Made by a program: the position numbers and the translations under genes. Shown piece by piece: positions 7,253 to 17,815 of a stretch of 64,000 nucleotides of DNA. This stretch comes from Deltaproteobacteria bacterium (GTDB lineage Bacteria > SAR324 > XYD2-FULL-50-16), in contig JABHWU010000053.1 in assembly GCA_018657625.1 (NCBI GenBank), positions 35,035 to 99,034 of the forward strand, in the 5' to 3' direction. The first letter of the stretch is position 1, and each line of letters begins with the position of its first letter. The notes under the pieces were generated by a model that saw only the letters and a list, made by a program, of their open reading frames with translations, had not been told where the DNA came from and did not search any database.

Positions 7253-9715
7253 TTATCCGACATTCTTCATTTTCTCGGCTATGTCACTCTTTACCTGATT
7301 CGATAAGGATTCATAAGAGTGCGTTCCAGGCGGAATCGCGGGTAAATAATTTACTGAAACCTTTTGGAACGGTTTTGGAAGAAAAGTTCCCCGTGGCATA
7401 GCTTCATAACCACCTTGTATCGCCACTGGAATTACCGGAATCTGTAGTTCACAGGAAAGAATTGAAAAAACATCTTTAAATCGACCTAATTGCCCATCAC
7501 GGGTCCGGGTACCTTCAGGAAAAATGACGATATTCTTGTTTTTTTTCAAAACTTCAGCCATTTTTTGAATCGTCTCCACCAAATCTTCATTTAAATTCAT
7601 AACAATGATATTATTATATCTGGCAAAAATCTGACGCCATTTTTTAGAAAAATGTTTTCCCTTCGCAAAGAAATAAGTATTTTTCAGCATTTTCCGTTTT
7701 AACAATTTTGTAACAAATATGCTGTCCAGATAAGTTTGGTGATTAGGAGCTAAAATAAAAGGCGTCTCAGGCAGATGTTCTGCTCCTTTTACCTTAACTC
7801 TGAAATATAATCCAATTAGCATCCCCATTAATTTATTAATAAAAATATGGATATAAGCCTTACTGGCTAATTTAACAGGCATAGATTCTTTTAGAATGCT
7901 ACTCCAATTCGCTACTTTTTCCTCAATGATCACTTTTTCCTGGCTGATAAAATCAGCCAATTTTTTCACTGTGGGATAGTCCAGAAATATTTTTTCTTTA
8001 ATTTCAATACCAAATGTTTCAGACAAAAAAGACTGAAAAACCACTTTATCTAAAGAATCAATACCGATATCAAATTCAATATGATCATCCGGATAGATTT
8101 CACTCAAAGCATGTCGTTTCAGATAATTTTTGATAACATGATATTCCGGATTATTCGGTTCCGACACGAGTTTTCGATCCGCTTTTGTATCATTAACCAA
8201 AGATAGCAATTTATGCCGCTGTAATTTTTCAAGCCGGGTTCTTGGTAATGGTTCATGAACCAGACTAAACCCTCGAATTTGTTTATATGGGGCAACCTTT
8301 TTATTATATTTATCGATAACTTCCCAGCGGATCAATTCGATAATTTCTGTTTCTCCATGTTTTTTAACATTCATCAAATCAGGCACAATCACCCCAAACA
8401 AGGTATCTTCTTTTTGCAAAACGCCTATTTCAGAAACCAGGTCGGACATATTTTCAATTTTAGTTTCAATTTCAACCGGATTAATGTTTTTACCACTGGG
8501 TAATACAATTATTTCTTTGATTCTGCCGGTGATATGTAAATACCCTTTTTTATCAAGGTATCCTTTATCGCCAGTATACAACCAACCATTTTTTATGGTC
8601 TCGGCCGTTTCTTCAGGTTTATTATAATAACCTTTCATTATTTGAGCCCCACCAGCGGTGATCTCGCCATCCACAATCCGAACGGAATCTTTAAACAACT
8701 CCTGACCAGCTGAACCGGCTTTGGTTTTCCCCAGTCGTGGAAATGTTATCATTGGGGCAGCCTCAGTCATACCAAAACCTTCATAGAGATCAAAGCCCAA
8801 GGTCCTAAAATCTTTATAAATTTGCACATCTAATTTTGCACCACCACAGATCATATATTTAATATGCCCACCCAAGCGTTTATGGACAGTTTTAAAAATC
8901 ATTTTAGATACAGTAATTGATCCAAGCCCCTTGGCAATTAAAAATAATAAGCGTGCGATGGCATTGCTCTTGATCTTATTCACGATTCCCTTGCGAATTG
9001 TATCATAAAACTTGGGAACTCCGATAATCATTGTGATCTTGTTCACCTGCAAAGTTTCAATGATATCCTCAGAAGCCATTGATGGAGAAAAAGCAACCCT
9101 ACCACCCACTATTAAAGGTGCAATCAAACTCCCCAGGAGCGGGAATATATGATGTAGCGGTAACAAGATCATCACCCTTTGATCCGATGTAAAAAACGGC
9201 ACCTCTTCAGTGACAGCTGTGATATTGGCAAGAATATTCTTATAAGTAAGCATCACTCCTTTTGGACTGCCTGTTGTGCCCGAAGTGTAAATAATCACAG
9301 CTACATTTTCCGGTTCAATGGAAAACTGTTTTTCCACTGCTTGATTGCCTGCTTCATTAATATCGTCAAATGATAATAAAATTGGTTGGTAATCCAGTTG
9401 TTCAATCGCTTTTAAAATATTCACTTCGGTCTCTTTTGAATAATAAACGGCAGCTGGTTTACTATCCATTAAAACATAGGCAATTTCATCTGCTGTTGCC
9501 ATAAAGTCAATTGGAATACAGATTGATTGATTTAACCAGGTCGCATAAAAGGCATAAACCCATTCTAATCTGTTTTCGGAACAGATGGCAATTTTACTAT
9601 CGGGCGGTAGGTTGGTTAAAGCAGCAAATTGATTTATCTTATGCAGTAATTGAGTATAAGTAATTTTTAGTTCTTTCCAGACCAGGGCAATATTATCACT
9701 TTCTTTAATAAACAA
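7253..9715 (-). CDS. Acyl-CoA/acyl-ACP synthetase - ACP - PlsC acyltransferase fusion
   Basis: The 820-residue protein has three domains. Residues 1 to about 505 form an AMP-binding acyl-activating enzyme (IIYTSGTTGSPKG at 141-153, GFGMTEAAP, LYTGDKGYLD, ITGRIKEIIVLPSGKN). Residues 525-592 form an acyl carrier domain with phosphopantetheine Ser554 in GIDSLDK. Residues 640-810 form a lysophospholipid acyltransferase with the HX4D motif (NHQTYLD, 658-664) and FPEGTRTR (732-739). It probably activates a fatty acid, loads it on its own ACP and transfers it to a lysophospholipid or glycerol phosphate at the membrane; this resembles Aas with an added carrier. The start is TTG at 9715: GAGGAG lies six bases upstream and no in-frame ATG is near. 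Confidence 0.85.
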   Translation of the reverse strand: MFIKESDNIALVWKELKITYTQLLHKINQFAALTNLPPDSKIAICSENRLEWVYAFYATWLNQSICIPIDFMATADEIAYVLMDSKPAAVYYSKETEVNILKAIEQLDYQPILLSFDDINEAGNQAVEKQFSIEPENVAVIIYTSGTTGSPKGVMLTYKNILANITAVTEEVPFFTSDQRVMILLPLHHIFPLLGSLIAPLIVGGRVAFSPSMASEDIIETLQVNKITMIIGVPKFYDTIRKGIVNKIKSNAIARLLFLIAKGLGSITVSKMIFKTVHKRLGGHIKYMICGGAKLDVQIYKDFRTLGFDLYEGFGMTEAAPMITFPRLGKTKAGSAGQELFKDSVRIVDGEITAGGAQIMKGYYNKPEETAETIKNGWLYTGDKGYLDKKGYLHITGRIKEIIVLPSGKNINPVEIETKIENMSDLVSEIGVLQKEDTLFGVIVPDLMNVKKHGETEIIELIRWEVIDKYNKKVAPYKQIRGFSLVHEPLPRTRLEKLQRHKLLSLVNDTKADRKLVSEPNNPEYHVIKNYLKRHALSEIYPDDHIEFDIGIDSLDKVVFQSFLSETFGIEIKEKIFLDYPTVKKLADFISQEKVIIEEKVANWSSILKESMPVKLASKAYIHIFINKLMGMLIGLYFRVKVKGAEHLPETPFILAPNHQTYLDSIFVTKLLKRKMLKNTYFFAKGKHFSKKWRQIFARYNNIIVMNLNEDLVETIQKMAEVLKKNKNIVIFPEGTRTRDGQLGRFKDVFSILSCELQIPVIPVAIQGGYEAMPRGTFLPKPFQKVSVNYLPAIPPGTHSYESLSNQVKSDIAEKMKNVG

Positions 9716-10164
9716 ATGATTCTCCTCAAATGAATTAATATCTAATTTTTTAGTACTGGCTTATGGACAATTTGTTTTATAGTCTCTCGATATAAGTTTT
9801 CATACTAGAACACTTATGACTATTCAGTATATCATAAATTTGCGGTCATTATCAAACACTCTGTACTGTTACCACGATTCCTAATTAGTGTCTGAACGAA
9901 AATACCATTATTTGCTATCAACCCGGTAATTGGGGATATCGCTACGAAGTTTCACGATCCTCGTAACAACCTGGTATTTAAAAGTTTGAGTCTTTTCTAA
10001 AAAATGTACATGTCTAAGTCTCATTTAAATCAAATTCTAAAAAAAAAACCTTTGAGATGTTGGCGCTAATTTGATAGTATAACAGCTGGTAATAAATGAA
10101 TTGAAATTGTCCATATAGCAAAAATGGACCGAGGCGATTAAGTTAATAATTCAGAAAAATTCGT
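9716..10164. other. Gene-free stretch of about 450 bases
   Basis: This lies between divergent genes and holds repeat copy B (9885-10010). No RNA gene is recognised. Confidence 0.5.
9885..10010 (+). repeat. MITE-like intergenic repeat, copy B
   Basis: The left end TTAGTGTCTGAACGAAAA (9885-9902) matches the reverse complement of copy A's right end at 17 of 18 positions, and copy C's left end at 16 of 18. The core contains TATCGCTACGAAG, CACGATCCTCGTAACAAC and GGTATTTAA; TACGA/TCGTA could form a short stem. No right-end inverted repeat is recognisable, so this copy may be eroded. Confidence 0.65.
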
Positions 10165-12012
10165 ATGAATAGCGCAAGAATCCTGATTGTAGAAGATGAA
10201 ATCATCACAGCCATGGCAATGCAGAGTGATTTAGAAGCACTTAGCTATCAAGTGATTTCCGTTGAAAATACCGGTAAAAAAGCAATTAAAAAAGCAGAGC
10301 AGGAAGCCCCTGACATTATTTTAATGGATATCAATTTAAAAGGTGAAATGGACGGTATTACAACGGCAGATACCATTCAATCCAGTTTTAAAATTCCAAT
10401 TATATTTATCACTGCCTATGCAGATACTCAAAAACTCAATCGGGCCAAAAAAATCCTACCACTGGCTTATTTATTAAAACCTGTTCAGGCCAATGATCTT
10501 AAAATTGCTATTGAGATGGCACTTCATATTTCCAGGGTGAATACCCAAAAGAAAAAAGCCGAAGAAGATTTACTAAAAAAGACCCATGACTTGAGAGATA
10601 GAATCAAAGAATTGAATTGTTTGTATGCCATCTCAGAACTCATTGAAAAACCAGATTTATCCTTATCACAACTGTGTCAGGAAGTAATAAATCTAATTCC
10701 TACTGCTTTACATTATCCTAATATCAGCAGTGCACGACTGATTCTTGAAAATCAGGAATTTAAAACTAAAAACTTCATAGATACAACCTGGAAATTAACT
10801 TCAACAATTAGTGTACGGGATGAAGATTATGGAACTCTTGAAATTTGTTACCCTGACAGACGCCGGGAAATTAGAAAAAAAACTTTTTTAAAAGAAGAAA
10901 GGAGTTTGATTAATGAAATTTCGGAAAGATTAGGGAAAATCATAGAGAAAATGCAGGCAGAAGAAGCCTTGAAAAATGCAAATCATCAATTACAACTATT
11001 ATCCGAGCAGCTAAAAGAAGAAAATATTTACCTTCAAGAAGAAATAAAACAATCCCATAATTTTGGTGAAATCATTAGCAAAAACAGAAAGTATTTAAAA
11101 ATTTTAAAGACGGTTGAAAAAGTTGCTGTATCTAAAACAACCGTTCTGATTTTAGGAGAAACAGGGACCGGAAAAGAATTAATTGCCAGACTGGTTCATC
11201 AATTAAGTGATCGTAAAAATCAAACTTTAGTTAAAGTCAATTGTGCTACTTTACCCGCTAATTTAATTGAAAGCGAGCTATTCGGACATGAAAAAGGAGC
11301 ATTTACAGGAGCTGTTTCAAGCAAAAAAGGCCGTTTTGAACTTGCAGATAAAGGCACTATTTTTCTAGATGAAATCGGAGACTTACCGCTGGATCTTCAG
11401 GCTAAACTTCTAAGAGTATTACAAGATAACGAATTCGAAAAAATAGGCGGAACCAAAACCTTAAAAGTTGATGTGCGTGTATTAGCGGCCACCAATAAAA
11501 ACCTTGAAAGTCAGTGTGAAGAGGGACGATTCCGTCCGGATTTGTTTTATCGCCTCAATGTTTTCCCTATTGAAAGTATGCCGCTTCGAAAAAGAAATGA
11601 TGATATTCCTATATTGCTTAGACATTTTATAAAGATATTCAATAAAAAAACCGGAAAGAAAATCGAATCAGTGCCTAAAAATATCTTAGATATTTTACAA
11701 TCCTACCATTGGCCGGGAAACATCCGGGAGTTGGAAAACATCATTGAACGTGCTGTCATTTTGAGCACAGGAAATCAACTGGAATTGGGTGACTGGTTAT
11801 CAAAAAACAAACAGGGATCCGGAAAAGCTTCTATTTTAACCCTGGACGATTTACAAAAAGAACACATCATACACGTCCTTAATTTGACCAATGGTAAAGT
11901 AGGTGGCAAGTCGGGAGCAGCCAATTTATTAGGTTTAAGTCGTACAACTTTACAGTCCCGTATGAAGAAACTGGGGGTTGCCATCAATAAAAATACTTCT
12001 GAAATGGAATAA
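10165..12012 (+). CDS. Response regulator with sigma54-activator and Fis domains
   Basis: A 615-residue NtrC-type activator of sigma54 promoters. Residues 1-120 form a receiver with acceptor Asp55, Thr83 and Lys105. A linker with GAF-like composition and a coiled coil follows (about 130-300). The AAA+ domain has Walker A GETGTGKE, the sigma54-contact GAFTGA loop, and Walker [10 protein letters not shown]. The C terminus is a Fis-type helix-turn-helix ([20 protein letters not shown]). It is followed 61 bases later by a sensor kinase, its likely partner. The receiver is very like that of the REC-kinase at 17816, with the same acceptor, Thr and Lys positions. Targets are unknown. Confidence 0.93.
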   Translation: MNSARILIVEDEIITAMAMQSDLEALSYQVISVENTGKKAIKKAEQEAPDIILMDINLKGEMDGITTADTIQSSFKIPIIFITAYADTQKLNRAKKILPLAYLLKPVQANDLKIAIEMALHISRVNTQKKKAEEDLLKKTHDLRDRIKELNCLYAISELIEKPDLSLSQLCQEVINLIPTALHYPNISSARLILENQEFKTKNFIDTTWKLTSTISVRDEDYGTLEICYPDRRREIRKKTFLKEERSLINEISERLGKIIEKMQAEEALKNANHQLQLLSEQLKEENIYLQEEIKQSHNFGEIISKNRKYLKILKTVEKVAVSKTTVLILGETGTGKELIARLVHQLSDRKNQTLVKVNCATLPANLIESELFGHEKGAFTGAVSSKKGRFELADKGTIFLDEIGDLPLDLQAKLLRVLQDNEFEKIGGTKTLKVDVRVLAATNKNLESQCEEGRFRPDLFYRLNVFPIESMPLRKRNDDIPILLRHFIKIFNKKTGKKIESVPKNILDILQSYHWPGNIRELENIIERAVILSTGNQLELGDWLSKNKQGSGKASILTLDDLQKEHIIHVLNLTNGKVGGKSGAANLLGLSRTTLQSRMKKLGVAINKNTSEME

Positions 12013-12073
12013 ACTATAGAGTGATGATAAACTATAAAATTTATTTTCACAACTTAAGCAAAAATTTGATCCA

Positions 12074-13909
12074 ATGAAATTACATGTCATTCTTTTTACT
12101 TTAGCACTCTTAACGTTTTCGTCAGCGCTTATTGGTGGCCTGTTTTACTATTCATCCTTAAAGGAAGTGGTCATTCAGAAAGCTGCTTTGGAAAGCGAAC
12201 TGAGTGTTTCTACTTATAAAGATCACATTTCATATTTATTGTCTGAAAAACTAAAGGAAGTTAAAGCACTTTCGAAAACAAAAGAATTAATACAAACGCT
12301 TAAATTCCCAACAAAAAACAATTTGGTAAATGCCAACAACATGTTGCTATACTTCAATAACTCACTGGAATCCGATGTTTGTTATCTGATGGACACGAAC
12401 GGAAAAACAATTTCATCCAGTAATTTTGATGCACCTGATAGTTTTGTCGATAAGAAATATGCGTTTCGTCCCTATTTCAAAAAAGCTATGAAAGGTTCTT
12501 CCGCTATCTATTTAGCTTTAGGGGTAACTTCAGGAAAGCGTGGTGCTTATTTTAGTCAACCCATTTACGATGTTAATGGTAATACGCCAATTGGTGTTTT
12601 AGTGATAAAAACTGCTGTTGATTCACTGGAAAATACTATAGCAGGTCTAGGCTATAACAAATCAAAAGCCTTAATAACGACTCCCCAGGGAATCATATTC
12701 ATGTCATCTTTTAAGCCCTGGCTCTTTCAATCACTGTTTAAATCAAATATCGATTCTTTAGCAAAAATTATTTTAACAAAACAATTTGGCAAGGGCCCCT
12801 GGAAATGGACAGGGCTAACATTGAAAAATGATCACCAAATTGTTGATAATACGGGAAATGAGTACTTATTTCATAAAATAGATATTAAAGAGCTTCCTGG
12901 CTGGACGATTTTGAGCATGATCAATCCTGAAAAAATTTCAGAAGAAACCATTAACCCCATGATTAAATTATCAGGCTATATTATTGCTGTCATATGTTTA
13001 TTCATTGGAATTTCAGTGATCACCCTGTATCGTATGGCGTATTCAGAAATACTTAAACGTAAACAAGCAGAAGAAGCTCTTTTACAGGCTAAATCCGAAC
13101 TAGAAACAAAAGTTGAAGAGAGAACTCTGGACTACAAAACAGCCAAAGAAGAAGCAGAAAAAGCCAATATGCTTAAAAGTGAGTTTTTGGCAAACATGTC
13201 CCATGAACTACGCACACCGATGCACGGAATACTCAATTTTTCAAAATTTGGCATTGTAAAAATAGATAAAATTAGTAAAGAAAAAAGTTTGCATTACTTC
13301 AGGCAAATAAGACTTGCAGGTGAGCGTTTAATGGATCTTCTTGGTAATTTGCTCGATTTGTCCAAGCTAGAAGCCGGAAAAGAGACCTATCATTTTCAAT
13401 CCGAAGATACCTGGCTAATTACAAAGAATATTGTTTTTGAGTTGAAATCATTTTGGGAGAAAAACTCGTTAAATGTTGAAGCTGTACCACCAACAATACA
13501 AGCGATAGCGGTTTGTGATAAAACTAAAATTGATCAGGTAATCAGACATCTTTTGATCAATGCCATAAAATTTACACCACCTGGGGGAAAAGTCACTGTC
13601 TCCTTCAGTTTGGGGCGACCAGACAGCCAAAATAATATCAGCAGTTCTGTATTGGTTCCAGCCCTTTATGTTTGTATTCAAGATAACGGCGTCGGTATTC
13701 CTGAAAACGAAAAAGAATTCATTTTTAAAAAATTTATCCAGAGCAGTCGAACAAAAACCGGAGCTGGCGGAACGGGGCTCGGTCTCTCAATATGTTATGA
13801 AATTATTCAAGCTCACGGCGGAAAAATATGGGCTAAAAACAATTCGGAGGGAGGAGCAAGTTTTATTTTTTCAATCCCTTATCCACAAGAAATATCTCTT
13901 ATTTCTTAA
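12074..13909 (+). CDS. Cache-domain sensor histidine kinase
   Basis: A 611-residue membrane kinase. TM1 covers about residues 5-27, a periplasmic Cache-type sensor about 35-290, TM2 about 297-320, then a coiled coil, a HisKA domain (NMSHELRTPMHGIL) and a HATPase domain. The N box (INAIKFTPPGG), G1 (DNGVGIP) and G2 (GTGLGLSI) are intact, so it should be active. It follows the sigma54 activator closely and is the best candidate to phosphorylate it. The ligand is unknown; Cache domains usually bind small molecules. Its kinase core is paralogous to the one encoded at 17816 (shared FSKFG/YSGFG and DLSKLE motifs). Confidence 0.92.
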   Translation: MKLHVILFTLALLTFSSALIGGLFYYSSLKEVVIQKAALESELSVSTYKDHISYLLSEKLKEVKALSKTKELIQTLKFPTKNNLVNANNMLLYFNNSLESDVCYLMDTNGKTISSSNFDAPDSFVDKKYAFRPYFKKAMKGSSAIYLALGVTSGKRGAYFSQPIYDVNGNTPIGVLVIKTAVDSLENTIAGLGYNKSKALITTPQGIIFMSSFKPWLFQSLFKSNIDSLAKIILTKQFGKGPWKWTGLTLKNDHQIVDNTGNEYLFHKIDIKELPGWTILSMINPEKISEETINPMIKLSGYIIAVICLFIGISVITLYRMAYSEILKRKQAEEALLQAKSELETKVEERTLDYKTAKEEAEKANMLKSEFLANMSHELRTPMHGILNFSKFGIVKIDKISKEKSLHYFRQIRLAGERLMDLLGNLLDLSKLEAGKETYHFQSEDTWLITKNIVFELKSFWEKNSLNVEAVPPTIQAIAVCDKTKIDQVIRHLLINAIKFTPPGGKVTVSFSLGRPDSQNNISSSVLVPALYVCIQDNGVGIPENEKEFIFKKFIQSSRTKTGAGGTGLGLSICYEIIQAHGGKIWAKNNSEGGASFIFSIPYPQEISLIS

Positions 13910-14191
13910 GTAATTATACCTCCTTTTATTAACTTGAGCGTCTAAATTTCTCAGTTATCATCTCGTCGGATTGACATGACAGAGTCTTTGCTTTCGATTT
14001 CAGTTTAATGAAAAATGCCGAAATATCGTCTATTGCCGAAATAACATCTTTTTTTTGCTGATAAAATTATATCTTATAAATTATTAAAAAAATAATTCCA
14101 ATATAAACAGTATATTACAATTAGTTTTTAGGATTCTTTTTTTGGCACTTTTTTAGCAAAGTATCAGACTAAATACTTAAGCGAGTACAAA

Positions 14192-14584
14192 ATGTTGACC
14201 CTTGATACAAAATCAAACATGAACCCTGAACCACCACCTAAAAAACTACCAGATTTTGATCTGAATTCAATCATTGCTTCAACCACAGACCTGGTGCTGG
14301 TACTATTTACATCGGATGGTAGTGGCCTGGGTTACATTGAAGAATCAAATCTAGCTGAACTCCCGAAAAAGCTCGTCAAAAGTATTTCCATCTATAAACT
14401 AGACTATGAAAAACATAAAGATGTTGCATTAACATACAATATTCGGGAATTGCCGACACTTCTTTTTTTTCATGGAAAAACCATTATTGATAAAATTGTA
14501 GGATTACATTCAAAAGCAGAATTAATTTCAATAATACAATTAAACCTGGAGAGAGCTCATTTTCATCCTTTAAAGGCACTATAA
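14192..14584 (+). CDS. Thioredoxin-fold protein lacking the CxxC motif
   Basis: A 130-residue protein with thioredoxin-like order: the strand LVLVLFTSDGSGLGY, then IYKLDYEKHKDVALTYNI, the cis-proline segment ELPTLLFFHG and DKIVGLHSKAELI. Where thioredoxin has WCGPC, this protein has TSDGSGLG with no cysteine, and no Cys occurs elsewhere. It is therefore not a disulfide reductase and may be a binding or scaffold protein. It sits between a sensor kinase and a chemoreceptor, so a signalling role is possible but inferred. A downstream Met at codon 10 is an alternative start; neither has a strong ribosome-binding site. Confidence 0.65.
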   Translation: MLTLDTKSNMNPEPPPKKLPDFDLNSIIASTTDLVLVLFTSDGSGLGYIEESNLAELPKKLVKSISIYKLDYEKHKDVALTYNIRELPTLLFFHGKTIIDKIVGLHSKAELISIIQLNLERAHFHPLKAL

Positions 14585-14704
14585 AGTATGAAACAAACAG
14601 ATTAGTGGAGGTGAATAAGAAAATCATTTGATTTTTTAAAAGGTAAATATTTCAATTGTCCAAAATCTTGTCATTTTGCCATAAATTTAATTAAGGAGTT
14701 TGAT

Positions 14705-17617
14705 ATGTTACGACTAAAAGATATTAAAATGAAACCGAAACTGACGGGTTTATTTTTGTTAGTAGGAATTATTCCACTGGCTATTGTTGGCTATTGGGCA
14801 AGCAACCTGGCAACAAACGCCTTAATGGAAAAGTCTTTTGGGCAACTTGAATCTGTAAGAGGAATTAAAAAAAACCAGATTGAAACGTTTTTTGCTGAAA
14901 GAAAAGGTGATATGGGGGTGTTAATGGAAACCGTTAATACCTTGAGAACCGAAGCTATTAGTAAATTGACAGCAGTTCGCGAAATTAAAAAAAGCCAAAT
15001 TGAAAATTTTTTCACTGAAAGAATGGGTGATGTGGAAGTATTAGCTGCCAACCCATTTATTGTCCAAGCCATGTTGGATCTTGATACTGCTTTAGTGAAC
15101 GCCGGAGGTACTGAAAGTGGTAAATTTAAAGGACTTACCAATGGTAAATTTATGGCTCCGGACAGTTATAAAAAGGTTCATGCCAAGTATTTCCCTGTCT
15201 TAAACCACTATATGGAAAAATATGGTTATTATGATCTATTTTTAATGTGCCCTGACCATGGTGATATTTCATTTACAGTTACCAAAGAATCGGACTTCGG
15301 CACACGTGCAAGTCTAATTGATGCAGGTACTTTAAGAGCCGCCTGGCGGGGAGCAGCTAACGAGGGAAGGGTTTTTCTTTCCGATACTAAACCTTATGCT
15401 CCTTCGAACGGTGTACCCGCTCAATTTGTAGCGGCTCCGATAAAAGAAAATAATAAAATAATCGGAGTGGTTGCTCTCCAGATATCATTGGACGCTGTTA
15501 ATAATATAATGTCAGAACGTTCGGGTTTAGGTAAAACAGGAGAAACGTATCTGGTTGGTTCCGATCAATTGATGCGATCCGATTCATTTTTAGATCTCGA
15601 AAATCATACTGTTTCCGCTTCATTTAGAAACCCCATCAAAGGAAAAGTTGATACGAGGGCATCAAAAAATGCGGTTGCTGGACAGACTGGTGCAGAAGTC
15701 GTCCTAGACTATAATGGTAATGCTGTACTTTCGGCATATACATCCATCCAAATCGGGGATATCTCCTGGGGATTGTTGGCAGAAATAGACGTTGCTGAAG
15801 CTTTCAGTCCCATCGATGCCAATGGAAATGAGTTTTATAAAAAATACGTAGAGATGTATGGTTATTATGATCTATTTTTAATTAATCCGGATGGATACGT
15901 TTTTTACACCGCAGCCAAAGAAGCTGATTTTCAAACCAATATGCTCAGTGGTAAATATGCCTCTTCTAACTTGGGAAAACTGATTAATAGAACCATTAAT
16001 AACAAACAATTTGGATTTGCTGACTTTGCACCTTATGCTCCCAGTAATAATGAGCCCTGTAGCTTTATAACCCAACCAATTGTACATGAAGGCAAGATTG
16101 AGATTATCATCGGCTTACAAATATCATTGGAATCAATTAATACCATTATGCAGCAAAGAGATGGAATGGGAAAAACAGGTGAAACCTATCTGGTAGGCCC
16201 AGATAAATTGATGCGTTCAGATTCCTATTTAGATCAGCAGGGACATTCAGTTAAGGCCTCCTTTGCCGGTACTGTTGAGAATAATGGCGTGGATACCGAA
16301 GCTGCCAATCAGGCACTCTCAGGAAAAACGAATGCAAAAGTAGTTGAAGATTACAATGGTAATCCTGTACTTTCAGCGTTTACACCTCTTAATATATTTG
16401 GTGTAACCTGGGGATTGTTGTCAGAAATTGATGAAGCAGAGATTAGGGAGCCTATCAATACACTTTTAATTTCAATTCTAATAGCCGGTTTAATTATTGG
16501 TATTATCGTGGCTGTTATCGCTCTCTTTATTGCAACAAGCATTGCGAATCCACTAGCAAAAGGAGCTGCCTTAGCTAAATCTGTTGCAGAAGGGGATCTT
16601 ACAGCACAAATCGATGTTAACCAGAAGGATGAAATCGGAATACTGTCTGCTGCCTTACAAAACATGATGGGCAAGCTTACAGAAATTGTAAGCTCTATAC
16701 AAAACGCATCTAACAATGTTGCTTCAGGCAGTGAGGAACTTAGTTCTACTGCTCAGCAGTTATCACAAGGTGCTACCGAACAAGCTGCATCCGTTGAAGA
16801 AACCAGTGCTTCAATGGAGGAGATGGGTTCCAACATCCAACAGAATGCAGATAACTCTCAACAGACAGAAAGGATTTCACTAAAAGCTTCCCAGGATGCC
16901 CAGGAAAGCGGAAAAGCAGTATCTGAAGCAATGCTGGCCATGAAGGAAATTGCTACCAAGATTTCGATTATTGAAGAAATATCCCGTCAAACAAATTTAT
17001 TAGCGCTTAATGCCGCCATTGAAGCAGCCAGAGCCGGGGAACATGGTAAAGGATTTGCCGTAGTAGCTGCTGAGGTTAGAAAACTGGCTGAACGGAGCCA
17101 GAATGCAGCGGGTGAAATATCTGAGCTTTCAGCCACAAGTGTAGATGTAGCTGAAAAAGCGGGGGAAATGTTAAATAAACTTGTTCCGGATATCAAAAAA
17201 ACATCTGAGTTAGTTCAGGAAATTAGTGCTTCAAGTACAGAACAAAATTCCGGGGCTGAACAAATTTCAAAAGCCATCCAGCAATTAGATTCTGTAATCC
17301 AACAAAATGCCAGTGCTACTGAAGAAATGGCCTCTACTTCTGAGGAGTTATCCTCACAAGCTGAACTATTAAATGATACGATCTCATTCTTCAATATTAA
17401 TGGATCTGGTAATCAACACCTGATAAACCAAGCAGCTTATAAGAAATCACTCAAAATAGAGCATTCTCAAAAAGCAATTAACCTGGATAGCACTCCAAAA
17501 GTCCAGCCAGTGACATTTAAAAGAAAAAATAATGATGCCGTTAAAGAACTTCCAGGAGTTGATTTGATGATGCATGAAGATTCAGAAATAGATGATCAGG
17601 AGTTTGATCGCTATTAG
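14705..17617 (+). CDS. Methyl-accepting chemotaxis protein with duplicated sensor
   Basis: A 970-residue chemoreceptor. TM1 covers about residues 15-33, a long periplasmic sensor about 35-580, TM2 about 582-605, HAMP about 606-660, and the cytoplasmic signalling domain about 660-900 with the highly conserved hairpin tip ([20 protein letters not shown]). The sensor contains two Cache-like repeats about 212 residues apart (GYYDLFL at about 174 and 386; [10 protein letters not shown] and LMRSDS in both). A 40-residue repeat sits near the N terminus ([10 protein letters not shown] and [10 protein letters not shown]). AAGGAGTT precedes the ATG. The C-terminal tail is long and acidic and lacks an obvious NWETF-like CheR/CheB tether. 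Confidence 0.95.
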   Translation: MLRLKDIKMKPKLTGLFLLVGIIPLAIVGYWASNLATNALMEKSFGQLESVRGIKKNQIETFFAERKGDMGVLMETVNTLRTEAISKLTAVREIKKSQIENFFTERMGDVEVLAANPFIVQAMLDLDTALVNAGGTESGKFKGLTNGKFMAPDSYKKVHAKYFPVLNHYMEKYGYYDLFLMCPDHGDISFTVTKESDFGTRASLIDAGTLRAAWRGAANEGRVFLSDTKPYAPSNGVPAQFVAAPIKENNKIIGVVALQISLDAVNNIMSERSGLGKTGETYLVGSDQLMRSDSFLDLENHTVSASFRNPIKGKVDTRASKNAVAGQTGAEVVLDYNGNAVLSAYTSIQIGDISWGLLAEIDVAEAFSPIDANGNEFYKKYVEMYGYYDLFLINPDGYVFYTAAKEADFQTNMLSGKYASSNLGKLINRTINNKQFGFADFAPYAPSNNEPCSFITQPIVHEGKIEIIIGLQISLESINTIMQQRDGMGKTGETYLVGPDKLMRSDSYLDQQGHSVKASFAGTVENNGVDTEAANQALSGKTNAKVVEDYNGNPVLSAFTPLNIFGVTWGLLSEIDEAEIREPINTLLISILIAGLIIGIIVAVIALFIATSIANPLAKGAALAKSVAEGDLTAQIDVNQKDEIGILSAALQNMMGKLTEIVSSIQNASNNVASGSEELSSTAQQLSQGATEQAASVEETSASMEEMGSNIQQNADNSQQTERISLKASQDAQESGKAVSEAMLAMKEIATKISIIEEISRQTNLLALNAAIEAARAGEHGKGFAVVAAEVRKLAERSQNAAGEISELSATSVDVAEKAGEMLNKLVPDIKKTSELVQEISASSTEQNSGAEQISKAIQQLDSVIQQNASATEEMASTSEELSSQAELLNDTISFFNINGSGNQHLINQAAYKKSLKIEHSQKAINLDSTPKVQPVTFKRKNNDAVKELPGVDLMMHEDSEIDDQEFDRY

Positions 17618-17815
17618 GAGTCCGTCATTAAAATGTTTATTAGAAGAACATTTCAGTTTTTCTCTAAATGATATTAACAGTAATTTTTAGATGCAACCAC
17701 AAAGGGATCTTTTTTTTTCAATGATTAACCATTCGAGTAGCTAATATTAAATATTTGTGTCCAAAACTTGAATTTCTGATTTCACAACAAATTAGTAACT
17801 AAAAGAGAGTTAAAA

